64,000 nucleotides of DNA from Flavobacteriales bacterium. GTDB taxonomy: Bacteria; Bacteroidota; Bacteroidia; Flavobacteriales_D; Sanyastnellaceae. Positions 50,850-60,639 of this stretch are shown here, piece after piece. Position 1 is the first letter of the stretch, and the number at the start of each line of letters is the position of its first letter. A model generated the notes under the pieces. It saw only the letters and a program-made list of their open reading frames with translations. It had not been told where the DNA came from and searched no databases. The stretch lies in the NCBI GenBank assembly GCA_947462725.1, contig CANHPZ010000002.1, positions 1 through 64,000 on the forward strand. Direction: 5' to 3'. The position numbers and the translations under genes were made by a program.

Positions 50850-53207
50850 TTAACGGATGATTGTGATTTTTCGCACCTCATCAGCTGTGCCGAGTGGAGT
50901 AGAAACGTAGACCAAATAGACTCCAGTGGCTGGTTTGCTGCCATCCGAAAGAAGTCCGTCCCAAACGGCACGACCGCCCTCACTTTCGGTTTCAAACAAG
51001 ATGTTGCCTTGTATGTCTGTTATCTTAACACTTGTGTTGTAGGCCAAACCATCGATGGTAATGTTGCCTGTATATTCAGGACGCACGGGATTGGGAAAAA
51101 CCCTCACGTTCGACATTTCGTTGTCGAAGTTGGTGGCAGTAGAGAAGAATCCGACAACACCATTTTCAGTTGCGAAGAATACCTCACCGTTGGAATGGTT
51201 AATGGCTATATCGTAAACCGTGTTGGAAAGGAGTGGACTGTTTTCTTCGGTGAAGTGATAAATCTGACGCAGACCATCATCACTGAGCAAATACACTCCG
51301 CTGTTTTGAGTGCCAATCCATTTTCTATTGCTACCGTCAATTTCGATGCAGTTGATGCTTTCAGTTTCAAGCAGGATCTGCGTGTTGCCGTCTTGTTCGA
51401 TGAGAATTTGCTCAGAGTCGAAGTTATCGCCTTCGAATATCGAAGCGGGATTATAGAATATAGATAATCCACTGGAAGTGCCCACCCAAACCTCTTCGTC
51501 GAGATCTTCTTCCATGCAGAGCACGTCGTTTGACGCTAGTTTTCCGTTTCCTTCCGCATCGGTCAAAAGGTTGAAATTATCATCGGAAAAAACAGGGAGC
51601 GTTCCATTGTTATTGAGTACCAGAAGCCCTTTACCAACTACGTTGGCCCAAATGAATCCATTGTTTCCAATGAGGATATCACCAACCTTTTCGTCGTTGC
51701 CGAGCAGCAAGCCAAAGTCGTAGTCATAGAATTTTCCATCTCGATCGAGCGCGTGAATTGCGCGGTCGGTGAGGCTATTTGTGCACCACAATATGCCTTC
51801 GTCGGAAAACGCAACACTGGCTACTTGTGTGCGCACGGCTGATGGATCTGCAGTGGTTGCATCAGGGCCTGTGGCGGCGCTGCCGTTTGTGGGTTTTAAG
51901 CGCCCGGTAGTGGTGTTCACGCGTACTAAACCATCGTCCCATGTGGCGGCATAGACCACCGAGTTGTCCAATGGATCAACAGCAACATCCATGACATCTG
52001 TTACGAAGTTGCTGCTGTTGTTGAATCCGGCTCCCGCGCTGTAGATTGTATCGGATGAAATGTGTTTCCATTGGTCATCAACGAAACCGGATATTCCATC
52101 TACATTAAATTGCGGACCCCAGTCGGCACGCACGCCGCCGTGTGCAATCCAAATATTGTTGTTGTAAGCTCCAATTCGTCGGCAGGAAGCAGAGAATGGG
52201 CCATCGGGTTCAATGGTGGCGTCGGCTGTACCCTCGGCATTGCGCGACCAGAATAAGCCAGCATATTTGTCGGCAGCCCAGATGTAGCCGTATTCACCAA
52301 CGATGCAGTTGTAAATATTGGGAAGGCGACCCGCGATGAGGGAGCGCTGCACGGGAAAGTCGAAGTTAAAGTGACAGAACCAATAGCCGTAATCGCCGGA
52401 AACGGTAAGCCATTCACCATTAGACCATATTTGGTTGATGCGGAAATTAACCAAAGGGTATCGTGCCGTCCAATCTGTGGCGCCGACGGATTTACTCCAG
52501 ATGGTGTCGGCTTGTGTGCCGGGGATATGCAAAACCATTTCGTTATTGAAGAACTCAATGTGTTTCACAATAGAATCTCCGGGAATAATTCCGAAGGGCA
52601 GCCAGTTTTGGAAGTTGGCCAAAAATGGGTTGTTGATGTAGGCCTTTTGCAAACCCTCTTCAGTGGCAGCGTAGAGTGTGTCGTTGAATATCGCCACATC
52701 ATTCACCCTAACCGGTCCTCCGTTGGGTCCGATGAAATAGGTTTCTTTCACTTCTTTGCGAATCATATCCAGCACTACGACGCCAAAACCGGTGCTGAGG
52801 TAAACGCGATTACCGAAAGGCAGGATGTCGTAAATGGCTTTATCGCCAATGATGGTGCTGAATTTAATATCAGGGATGTTGTAGCTTTTTTCTCCATCGA
52901 GTAAATCGATGTTTCCATTGGAGTAACCGATGATGACCAGGCCTGTAGCGGGATCAACCTCCAGGGCAGAAATACCGATGTCGGTAAGTTGTGTGGCTTT
53001 GGAGTATCGGATGATTTCGCCGCCGTCTTTGTTGTAAGAAAAAACAGCATAAGGAGTGGCCGCATAGACAATATGGTTCCATTCACACACATCGATGCAC
53101 TTGTTGTAGGGCAGGTGATCGCGCCATGTGCCGATGCTGAATTGCGCATGCACAAAAGAGCCAAAAGAGCACAGTGCAAAGAGGATAAAGTAGCAGAGGT
53201 GTTTCAT
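50850..53207 (-). CDS. porZ: PorZ-like two-component-regulator propeller protein with T9SS type A C-terminal domain
   Basis: Signal peptide, propeller repeats (VWVGTSSGLSIFYNP, KWIGTQNSGVYLL), C-terminus VRVFPNPVRPEYTGNITIDGL...GVYLVYV. Confidence 0.8.
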   Translation of the reverse strand: MKHLCYFILFALCSFGSFVHAQFSIGTWRDHLPYNKCIDVCEWNHIVYAATPYAVFSYNKDGGEIIRYSKATQLTDIGISALEVDPATGLVIIGYSNGNIDLLDGEKSYNIPDIKFSTIIGDKAIYDILPFGNRVYLSTGFGVVVLDMIRKEVKETYFIGPNGGPVRVNDVAIFNDTLYAATEEGLQKAYINNPFLANFQNWLPFGIIPGDSIVKHIEFFNNEMVLHIPGTQADTIWSKSVGATDWTARYPLVNFRINQIWSNGEWLTVSGDYGYWFCHFNFDFPVQRSLIAGRLPNIYNCIVGEYGYIWAADKYAGLFWSRNAEGTADATIEPDGPFSASCRRIGAYNNNIWIAHGGVRADWGPQFNVDGISGFVDDQWKHISSDTIYSAGAGFNNSSNFVTDVMDVAVDPLDNSVVYAATWDDGLVRVNTTTGRLKPTNGSAATGPDATTADPSAVRTQVASVAFSDEGILWCTNSLTDRAIHALDRDGKFYDYDFGLLLGNDEKVGDILIGNNGFIWANVVGKGLLVLNNNGTLPVFSDDNFNLLTDAEGNGKLASNDVLCMEEDLDEEVWVGTSSGLSIFYNPASIFEGDNFDSEQILIEQDGNTQILLETESINCIEIDGSNRKWIGTQNSGVYLLSDDGLRQIYHFTEENSPLLSNTVYDIAINHSNGEVFFATENGVVGFFSTATNFDNEMSNVRVFPNPVRPEYTGNITIDGLAYNTSVKITDIQGNILFETESEGGRAVWDGLLSDGSKPATGVYLVYVSTPLGTADEVRKITIIR

Positions 53208-53267
53208 GATAAGCGGCATGGCTAACGCAGCGAATTTGCAAATGTTATGGGCGATCAAAAAATAAGC

Positions 53268-54314
53268 TCAGATTTCATTTTGCAGTGCATCCCAACCCTG
53301 CGCTTTGAGTGCTATTGCTTCGCCGCTTTTGGTAATGAGCCTGCAACCCATAACATCTGCGGTGGCGTGACCAATCACAGTGAGGTCCGGATTGCCCTTA
53401 ATTTTATCGTAGTCGCCGGGCTTTATCGTGAAGAGGAGTTCATAGTCTTCGCCGCCGTTGAGGGCGCAAGTGAGGTAATCGATATTGAATTCTTTGGCGG
53501 CTTCAATGGTGCGGGGGGAAACCGGAATTTTTTCCTCATATAAGTCAAAGCCAACGCCGCTTTGTTCAGCGAGGTGCTTGATTTCAGAAGCCAATCCGTC
53601 GGAGATATCGATCATAGAAGTTGGTTTCACCTCCAGCGTTTCGAGTAAGCCGTGAACGTCGCGACGGGCTTCCGGTTTGAGTTGTCGTTCGAGCACGTAG
53701 TCGTAGCCTTCCAGATTGGGTTGTGCGCCCGGTGCAGCTTGGAACACAGCTTTTTCACGTTCCAGAATTTGCAAGCCCATGTATGCTGCGCCGAGGTCGC
53801 CTGAAACCACGAGGAGTTCGTTTTCACGGGCACCGGAGCGTGTTGCAATTTCCGCTTCTGGAGCATAACCGATAGCGGTAATGGAAATAACCAATCCACT
53901 GCGGCTGCTTGTGGTGTCGCCGCCAACGAGATCAATACCGTAGCGTTGGCAAGCCATAAGCATTCCTGCATAAAGCTCATCCACAGCCTCGAGCGAGAAT
54001 CGATTGCTGAGTGCCAATCCGACTACGATTTGATGAGGCACGGCGTTCATGGCGCAGATATCGCTGATATTGACGACTACGCTTTTGTAGCCGAGGTGCT
54101 TGAGCGGAACATAAGAAAGATCGAAGTGGACACCTTCCACTAGCATATCTGTGGAGACGAGGCACGATTGATTTTCAGGCGGGGTAAGGATAGCGGCATC
54201 GTCGCCCACGCCTTTGACGGAAGTTTTGTTTTGAATCAGGATGTTGTCGGTGAGGTGGTGTATCAAACCGAACTCGCCTAATTCGGAAAGTTCCGTGCGT
54301 GTAGTATTGGACAT
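53268..54314 (-). CDS. thiL: Thiamine-monophosphate kinase
   Basis: GVGDDAAIL; TDMLVEGVHFDL; GGDTTSSRSGLVISITAIG; DISDGLASEIKHLAE. Confidence 0.93.
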   Translation of the reverse strand: MSNTTRTELSELGEFGLIHHLTDNILIQNKTSVKGVGDDAAILTPPENQSCLVSTDMLVEGVHFDLSYVPLKHLGYKSVVVNISDICAMNAVPHQIVVGLALSNRFSLEAVDELYAGMLMACQRYGIDLVGGDTTSSRSGLVISITAIGYAPEAEIATRSGARENELLVVSGDLGAAYMGLQILEREKAVFQAAPGAQPNLEGYDYVLERQLKPEARRDVHGLLETLEVKPTSMIDISDGLASEIKHLAEQSGVGFDLYEEKIPVSPRTIEAAKEFNIDYLTCALNGGEDYELLFTIKPGDYDKIKGNPDLTVIGHATADVMGCRLITKSGEAIALKAQGWDALQNEI

Positions 54315-54365
54315 GTTGGAGAAATAATGAGGCGGCAAATTTCGATGAATTGAGGAGAATTCAAC

Positions 54366-56099
54366 CTATCCAGCAGTTGTCGTATTTGTTGTAAGTCGAA
54401 TGTCTTTAACCATGAGTTGAATGCTTGTGCGGTTGTTCCAGTAGTTTTCTTCCAATGCAAAAAGGAGATCAACAGCATTGTTGTTCAGCATGGGTTCTGC
54501 CCAATGGCCTAAATCGAAACCGATACCATCCATGGTGAGTCGTTTATTTCCGATTTGGTGAACATGCAATTTGAGATGTGTGTTGTGTTCACCTACCGTA
54601 CGTGTGTATTTATTGTTTTCAAGGTTTCTTACCAGGAACACGGGGTGCATGTTTTCCGGTCCGAATGGCTCGAATTGCTTGAGCACACGAAACATCTTGG
54701 GGTTGATATCCGCGAAGTTTATCTCTTGATCGAAATTCACTGCGGGGATTGGTTTTATGTTGTTGAGCTTTTGTCGGATGACCTCATCAAAACGCTGGCG
54801 AAAAGCGAGGAAGTTTTCTGCTTTCAGTGAAAGACCGGCCGCCATGGTGTGTCCGCCAAATTGTTCGAGCAAATCAGCGCATTCACCTAAGCACTCGAAC
54901 AAATCGATACCATCAATGGAGCGAGCGCTACCGGCCATTTTCTGACCATCGCTAACCAAAACAATCGTAGGCTTGTAGTAGTTTTCAACGAGACGAGAAG
55001 CCACAATTCCAACCACGCCTTTATGCCAGCTTTCATCAAAAACTACCGTACTGAGTGAATCTTGTTGAAAGGGGTCGGCTACAATTTTTTCCAAGGCGTC
55101 TATGGTAATATCCTTGTCGAGTGCCCTGCGTGTTGTATTGTACTCTTCGATGGCGTTGCTGATTTGAGCTGCCTGTTCTTCATCAACGCTCGTGAGCAGA
55201 TCAACAGCAGTTTTTCCCGAAAAAATTCGTCCTGCGGCGTTGATCCGCGGAGCCAACAGAAACACAACGTTGGTAATGGTCAGGTTATCGTTCTTGAATC
55301 CGGCGTTGCGCAGCATGGCTGCAATACCAGGTCTGCGCGTTGTTTGCAGCAGCTTGAGTCCATGGAATGCCAGGATGCGATTTTCCCCCGTGAGGGGCAC
55401 AATGTCGGCGCCGATGGCAATCGTCACTAGGTCGAGATATTGGAATAATTTAGTTGGATCTATGGAGTGTTGAATGCATAGCGCTTGCATGAATTTGAAT
55501 CCAACACCGGCTCCGCAGAGGCCTTTATAGGGATATGCACAGTCGGGTCGCTTCGGGTCGAGGACGGCTGCAGCCATTGGGATTTCTGCAGGATTGTGAT
55601 GATCGCACACAATGACATCGATATTCAATGAGCGCGCATATTCGATTTTTTGTCCATCGCGCACACCGCAATCGAGAGTAATAATGAGAGTGCAGTTGTT
55701 GTCGCGGGCATAGTCTACGCCTGCCATGGAGAATCCGTAGCCCTCTTTGTATCTATCGGGAATGTAGTAATCACAAGGCAGTCCGAGCTCTGTCAGAAAA
55801 CTATAAACCAGCGTTACAGCTGTAGTTCCATCCACATCATAGTCACCATAGATCAGTATTTTTTCGCCAGTATGCATAGCGGCTGTAAGGCGCTCAACCG
55901 CGCGATCCATATCCTGCATGAGAAAGGGGTCGTGCAGCTGTTCCAGGTCGGGTCTGAAGAAAGCCTTGGCCTCATCGAAGGTGCGGATGCCGCGCTGGAC
56001 GAGCAATTCCGCAACCAAGCTGTCAACATTGAGAGCGTCTTTCAACGTGTCTACAGCATCGGGTGTAGATGTTTTATTTTGGATCCATACTTTTTCCAT
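54366..56099 (-). CDS. recJ: Single-stranded-DNA-specific exonuclease RecJ
   Basis: IYGDYDVDGTTAVTLVYSFL; VCDHHNPAE; ESWHKGVVGIVASRLVE; FGGHTMAAGLSL. Confidence 0.94.
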   Translation of the reverse strand: MEKVWIQNKTSTPDAVDTLKDALNVDSLVAELLVQRGIRTFDEAKAFFRPDLEQLHDPFLMQDMDRAVERLTAAMHTGEKILIYGDYDVDGTTAVTLVYSFLTELGLPCDYYIPDRYKEGYGFSMAGVDYARDNNCTLIITLDCGVRDGQKIEYARSLNIDVIVCDHHNPAEIPMAAAVLDPKRPDCAYPYKGLCGAGVGFKFMQALCIQHSIDPTKLFQYLDLVTIAIGADIVPLTGENRILAFHGLKLLQTTRRPGIAAMLRNAGFKNDNLTITNVVFLLAPRINAAGRIFSGKTAVDLLTSVDEEQAAQISNAIEEYNTTRRALDKDITIDALEKIVADPFQQDSLSTVVFDESWHKGVVGIVASRLVENYYKPTIVLVSDGQKMAGSARSIDGIDLFECLGECADLLEQFGGHTMAAGLSLKAENFLAFRQRFDEVIRQKLNNIKPIPAVNFDQEINFADINPKMFRVLKQFEPFGPENMHPVFLVRNLENNKYTRTVGEHNTHLKLHVHQIGNKRLTMDGIGFDLGHWAEPMLNNNAVDLLFALEENYWNNRTSIQLMVKDIRLTTNTTTAG

Positions 56100-56264
56100 G
56101 CGGCGTAATTACTACAGAAACGAAAACCGTTTCGTCATGAAATATAAGCATTCGACATAATTTATATGGCATTCCAAGAATGGAAGCCTTAAATTAGAAT
56201 GCAACCAAAGTTTGGCTAAATATGACTTGTGTTTATATCTTCGAAACCTGAAAAGATTTTTTCT

Positions 56265-57356
56265 ATGAAATTACGTTCCTATATCGTCCTGTTTTTCGCC
56301 GTGCTTGCCGGTTCATTTTTCATGGCCAGCTGCCTGAACGAAGACAACAAAATTCCGGACAATTGCTACGATGGTGTTTTGAATAATGGCGAGATTAACA
56401 TCGACTGTGGTGGCCCAAACTGCACGGAATGTGACCACTGCACGAATGGAGTATATGAGCCATTGCGCGGTGAGACATGGGTTGATTGTGGTGGTGAATG
56501 TGCGGTATGTCCAACATGTGCCAATGGTATTCAGGATGAAGGTGAGGTTGGTATTGACTGCGGTGGAACCTGCGGTGGTTGCGAGCTTCTTTGTGATGAC
56601 GGTCTTTTGAATGGTCTCGAAGACACGACAGACTGTGAAAACGATATGGCTGCACCGTATGGTGGTTGCCCCATTTGCCCGAACTGTGAAGATGGCATAT
56701 TCAATGGTGACGAAACCGGTATCGATTGTGGTGGACCGCTTTGCGACCCATGCTGCTCAACAGGTAACTGCGGCAACGGCATTCAGGATGGTGCTGAGTT
56801 CTATGTGGATTGTGGTGGTAACTCTTGCCCTGATTGCGATACGATATTGAGTTTCAAAATAGGTTCAACCAATTACTACACCTTGCAGCAGTTGGTTTCA
56901 CCAGCCTACAATGCTGGCCCTCCGGGCGTCGTTACGTACTCGTTGCAGCCGGCTTTTGAGAATGATCCATCAGCTCCTTTGTTGCCACTGGGAACACTTT
57001 CCATTACAATGACAGAGTCTTCTTTGGTGAATTGGACCGCTATGGTTGGAGCACCCATTGACTTCCCTACAATTCCTTATCCGGCAACAGGCTACGTCAT
57101 AGAATGGGTTGATTCATCAACCGGTTATACCTATAGCTCGAGTACACCGGGCGCAACCGGACGATTCACGATTATCAAATACAAGGCATTGACTGTGACA
57201 TCGCAGATGGTTGTTGATGGCTGTAATAAAGTTCCCGGCACATACACGTTTTTCCGTGTGGCCTTTCAGGGAACCTTATTGTGTGCTGATCCAACAGCGC
57301 CAAGTCCATCAGTTAATCTGACACAGGGATTGTTCCAGTACACCTTCTTCCCATAA
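56265..57356 (+). CDS. Cys-rich repeat lipoprotein of unknown function
   Basis: Lipobox FFMASC; six C-x-NG...DCGG..C..C repeats followed by ~165-aa C-terminal domain. Confidence 0.8.
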   Translation: MKLRSYIVLFFAVLAGSFFMASCLNEDNKIPDNCYDGVLNNGEINIDCGGPNCTECDHCTNGVYEPLRGETWVDCGGECAVCPTCANGIQDEGEVGIDCGGTCGGCELLCDDGLLNGLEDTTDCENDMAAPYGGCPICPNCEDGIFNGDETGIDCGGPLCDPCCSTGNCGNGIQDGAEFYVDCGGNSCPDCDTILSFKIGSTNYYTLQQLVSPAYNAGPPGVVTYSLQPAFENDPSAPLLPLGTLSITMTESSLVNWTAMVGAPIDFPTIPYPATGYVIEWVDSSTGYTYSSSTPGATGRFTIIKYKALTVTSQMVVDGCNKVPGTYTFFRVAFQGTLLCADPTAPSPSVNLTQGLFQYTFFP

Positions 57357-57377
57357 GACATTCCGAGTTTCTCGTAT

Positions 57378-57407
57378 AAAAAGCCGGCAGTGATAGCCGG
57401 CTTTTTT
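57378..57407. terminator. Rho-independent terminator AAAAAGCCGGC-AGTGATA-GCCGGCTTTTTT
   Basis: Perfect 11-bp stem including A/T flanks, 7-nt loop, T tract, just after the Cys-rich CDS. Confidence 0.85.
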
Positions 57408-57456
57408 ATTCCATAAAAATTCCGAGAAACTTAATATATCATTGGGAGGCGCGGAC

Positions 57457-57464
57457 TATATTTG
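57457..57464 (+). promoter_or_regulatory. Bacteroidota -7 box TATATTTG
   Basis: Upstream of prs ATG (57495). Confidence 0.45.
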
Positions 57465-57494
57465 CGGCCCTCATAAACAGCATTTTACACAGCA

Positions 57495-58436
57495 ATGAAT
57501 GACATGGTGAAAATATTAGCGGGTTCGGCTTCGAAATACCTGGGCGAGAGCATTGCCAAGGAATTCGGTGTTGAATTGGGTAATGTTCTCATACAACATT
57601 TCAGTGATGGAGAGTTTCAGCCGTCTATTGAGGAGACGGTTCGTGGCAAGGACGTCATCATTGTGCAGTCTACATTTCCACCAAGTGATAATTTGATGGA
57701 GTTGTTGCTCTTGATTGATGCTGCTAAGCGCGCATCGGCCAGGCGCATAGTGGCGGTGATTCCATATTTTGGATTGGCTCGTCAAGACCGCAAGGACAAG
57801 CCTCGTGTAGCTATTGGTGCTAAGTTGGTGGCCAATCTGCTTACCGCTGCCGGTGTGGATCGCGTGATTACAATGGACCTGCATGCTGAACAGATTCAGG
57901 GCTTTTTTGAAGTCCCTGTGGATCATTTGTACGCATCAACCATTTTTGTACCTTACGTCAAATCATTGAACATTCCTGACCTGCTCATTGCGGCTCCTGA
58001 TACCGGAGGTACAAAGCGAGCGAATTCATATGCCAAGTTATTGGGCAGTGATTTGGCCATTTGCTACAAGCAGCGCAAGGTGGCGAATCAAGTGGAAAGC
58101 ATGACCGTGATTGGTGATGTGAAAGGAAAGAATGTAGTTATTGTGGATGACATGTGCGACACAGCCGGTACGTTGTGTAAGGCAGCAGAAGTGATGATGG
58201 AAAACGGAGCCCAATCGGTTCGCGCAATTTGCACACACCCTGTGTTAAGTGGCAAAGCATATGAGCGCATCCAAGATTCAGTACTCAAGGAAATTATCGT
58301 AACGGATAGCATTCCATTGAAGGCGGATGTTCCAAAGGACAAAATCAAAGTATTATCTATCGCCCCATTGTTTGGTGGTGTGTTGTCCAATTTGATTGAC
58401 AACCGCAGCATCAGTAGCAATTTTATTATTTCGTAA
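57495..58436 (+). CDS. prs: Ribose-phosphate pyrophosphokinase
   Basis: FSDGEFQPSIEETVRGKDVIIVQST; DRVITMDLHAEQIQGFF; VIVDDMCDTAGTLCKAAE. Confidence 0.95.
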   Translation: MNDMVKILAGSASKYLGESIAKEFGVELGNVLIQHFSDGEFQPSIEETVRGKDVIIVQSTFPPSDNLMELLLLIDAAKRASARRIVAVIPYFGLARQDRKDKPRVAIGAKLVANLLTAAGVDRVITMDLHAEQIQGFFEVPVDHLYASTIFVPYVKSLNIPDLLIAAPDTGGTKRANSYAKLLGSDLAICYKQRKVANQVESMTVIGDVKGKNVVIVDDMCDTAGTLCKAAEVMMENGAQSVRAICTHPVLSGKAYERIQDSVLKEIIVTDSIPLKADVPKDKIKVLSIAPLFGGVLSNLIDNRSISSNFIIS

Positions 58437-58457
58437 ATCATTTAAAAACCCATAAAC

Positions 58458-59048
58458 ATGAAACAAGTCTCATTGAGCGGTTCTTCAAGAGAGAACGTAG
58501 GAAGAAAAGGCGCAGCGGAATTGCGTAAAAGTGGTCGCATCCCAGGCGTGATTTATGGCGGTCAAACTCAAGTTCCATTCAGCGTGTCACGCAACGATTG
58601 GGATAAGATTATTGCTCGTCCTGATACCCTTCAAATCAACATTGATGTGAATGGTAAGGCGTATTCGACCATCATCCAGGAGATGCAATTGAACCCAGTA
58701 ACTGATTTGGTAACTCACATCGATTTGCTCGAGTTGATTCCGGGTAAAGAAGTGAGGACAACATTGCCTGTGCGCACTGTTGGTGTTTCTGAAGGTGTTC
58801 GCAGCGGTGGTAAGTTGATGATCAACTACCGTAAGGTGCGCGTGAGCGGCAAGCCCGAAGCAATTCCTGATGAAATTCAAGTGGACATCTCTGCGATGAA
58901 AATCGGCGATATGATTCGCGTGCGTGACATCAAATTGGATGGCTGCAAAGTGCTTGAGGCAGAAGCTTCTGCTATCGTATCTGTGCAGGTAACACGTGCC
59001 GCTATGGCTGATGCAGCTGCTGCGGCCGCTGCTGAAAAGAAGAAGTAA
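58458..59048 (+). CDS. rplY: 50S ribosomal protein L25/general stress protein Ctc
   Basis: RKGAAELRKSGRIPGVIYGG; HIDLLEL; C-terminal Ala/Lys tail. Confidence 0.92.
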   Translation: MKQVSLSGSSRENVGRKGAAELRKSGRIPGVIYGGQTQVPFSVSRNDWDKIIARPDTLQINIDVNGKAYSTIIQEMQLNPVTDLVTHIDLLELIPGKEVRTTLPVRTVGVSEGVRSGGKLMINYRKVRVSGKPEAIPDEIQVDISAMKIGDMIRVRDIKLDGCKVLEAEASAIVSVQVTRAAMADAAAAAAAEKKK

Positions 59049-59096
59049 TTGTGCGCTTAGCGCATTGAGTTTCGCGTATTGGACTAATATCGCTGC

Positions 59097-59660
59097 ATGA
59101 AATTCCTGATAGTAGGTTTAGGAAACATTGGAAGTGAATATGCCCAAACGCGGCACAACATAGGCTTTAAAGTATTGGACGCTCTTGCCGGGGCGTCCAA
59201 TCTTTTTTTTAAGACCGACCGTTATGGCGATGTGTGCGAATTGAAGCACAAGGGCAAGATGTTCTTTTTGCTGAAGCCGAGTACGTATATGAATCTTAGC
59301 GGAAACGCAGTGCGTTACTGGATGCAACAGGAGAAGATTCCGCTGGAGAACGTGCTTATCATTACTGATGATTTAGCGTTGCCGTTTGGAAAGCTGCGCA
59401 TGCGCGGACAGGGCAGCGACGGCGGTCACAACGGGTTGAAGCACATCAATCAAATTTTGCAAACGACTGCTTACGCTCGTTTACGCTTTGGAATAAGCGC
59501 AGAGTTCAGCAAAGGGCAGCAGGTCGATTATGTGCTTGGAGAATGGGATGACGAAGAGAAGAAAACCTTGCAGGAGCATATCGATCGTTCGTGCAAAGCA
59601 GTGTTTTCATTCGGGCTCATTGGCTTAGCTCGCACCATGAATGAGGTGAACACGAAGTAG
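59097..59660 (+). CDS. pth: Peptidyl-tRNA hydrolase
   Basis: FLIVGLGNIGSEYAQTRHNIGFKVLDALA; KPSTYMNLSGNAV; GSDGGHNGLKHI. Confidence 0.95.
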   Translation: MKFLIVGLGNIGSEYAQTRHNIGFKVLDALAGASNLFFKTDRYGDVCELKHKGKMFFLLKPSTYMNLSGNAVRYWMQQEKIPLENVLIITDDLALPFGKLRMRGQGSDGGHNGLKHINQILQTTAYARLRFGISAEFSKGQQVDYVLGEWDDEEKKTLQEHIDRSCKAVFSFGLIGLARTMNEVNTK

Positions 59661-59661
59661 T

Positions 59662-60540
59662 CTATTCACCACCAAACGACAGAAACTCCGTCGGATTTAC
59701 CGGAGCACCATTTTCCCACAGTTCGAAATGCAAATGTGGTCCCTCACTGTTTTCCCCTGAGTCGCCAATGAAAGCGATGGATTCCCCGGCTTTCACAATA
59801 TCACCAACCTTGCGCAGAAGAGCAGCGTTGTGTTTGTATACCGACACAATATTGTTGTTGTGTTGAATCGAAATAATGTTGCCATCGTCGGCAGTGAAAG
59901 AGGCTGAGATTATTGTTCCATCGAGCACGGCCTTTACCGGATCGTCTTTGGGTGCAACGAGATCAATCCCGTAATGTCCTGCCTTCGGGTCGAAGGCATT
60001 GAGGATGGTTCCGTTCACCGGCTTAAAGAGAATAACCCCCTTTCGACGTTCCTTCTCATTATCATCAGCGGAAATGTTGAATCGATCCTGCTCGGATATT
60101 TTTTGGCGCATGGCGTCATCGACATTGCTTACCTCATAGTTGAGATTGGCGTCTTGCACTGCAGAGGGCAAGGAGTCGGTGCCATTGCTGAGAGTTCCGC
60201 CGGAGATTATCACACGCAAGTCGCTGAGGTATCGGTCATTTTTGCGCGATACGTCGAGCAGAGAATCGGTGGTGAATCGCGCACGACGAGCCTCTTCACG
60301 AAACTCGGTAGCAGCAAAATCAGGAATCACATAATTCTTCAGAGGTGTGTAAGCAACGAGTAAATAAATGAGTGTGCCGAACACGATGAGCATACCACCA
60401 AACATGATGATGAGGTTGAGTGGCGTGAGGGAGTAAGAGAACTTTTCCTCAAAAGTATTCTCATTGAGCACAGTAAGCCTGAAGCGGCTTTTGAGCTTCT
60501 TGATGAGTTTTTTGCGTTTGTTCTGAGGAGTGGCTACCAT
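59662..60540 (-). CDS. M23 family metallopeptidase, bitopic membrane protein
   Basis: N-terminal basic cytoplasmic segment, one TM, LytM motifs HYGIDLVAPKDDPV and GPHLHFELW. Confidence 0.92.
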   Translation of the reverse strand: MVATPQNKRKKLIKKLKSRFRLTVLNENTFEEKFSYSLTPLNLIIMFGGMLIVFGTLIYLLVAYTPLKNYVIPDFAATEFREEARRARFTTDSLLDVSRKNDRYLSDLRVIISGGTLSNGTDSLPSAVQDANLNYEVSNVDDAMRQKISEQDRFNISADDNEKERRKGVILFKPVNGTILNAFDPKAGHYGIDLVAPKDDPVKAVLDGTIISASFTADDGNIISIQHNNNIVSVYKHNAALLRKVGDIVKAGESIAFIGDSGENSEGPHLHFELWENGAPVNPTEFLSFGGE

Positions 60541-60639
60541 TATTCGTTGCGAAACTTTCCGCTTGCTTAGCTAATGCGCGCAAAAATGAAATATTTTTGA
60601 CGCAATCCTGTTACAAGCGGGCAACAAATTACGGCTTTT

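Noticed and set aside
59052-59064. Inverted repeat TGCGC-TTA-GCGCA after rplY
   Set aside because: Short stem and no T tract, so not called a terminator
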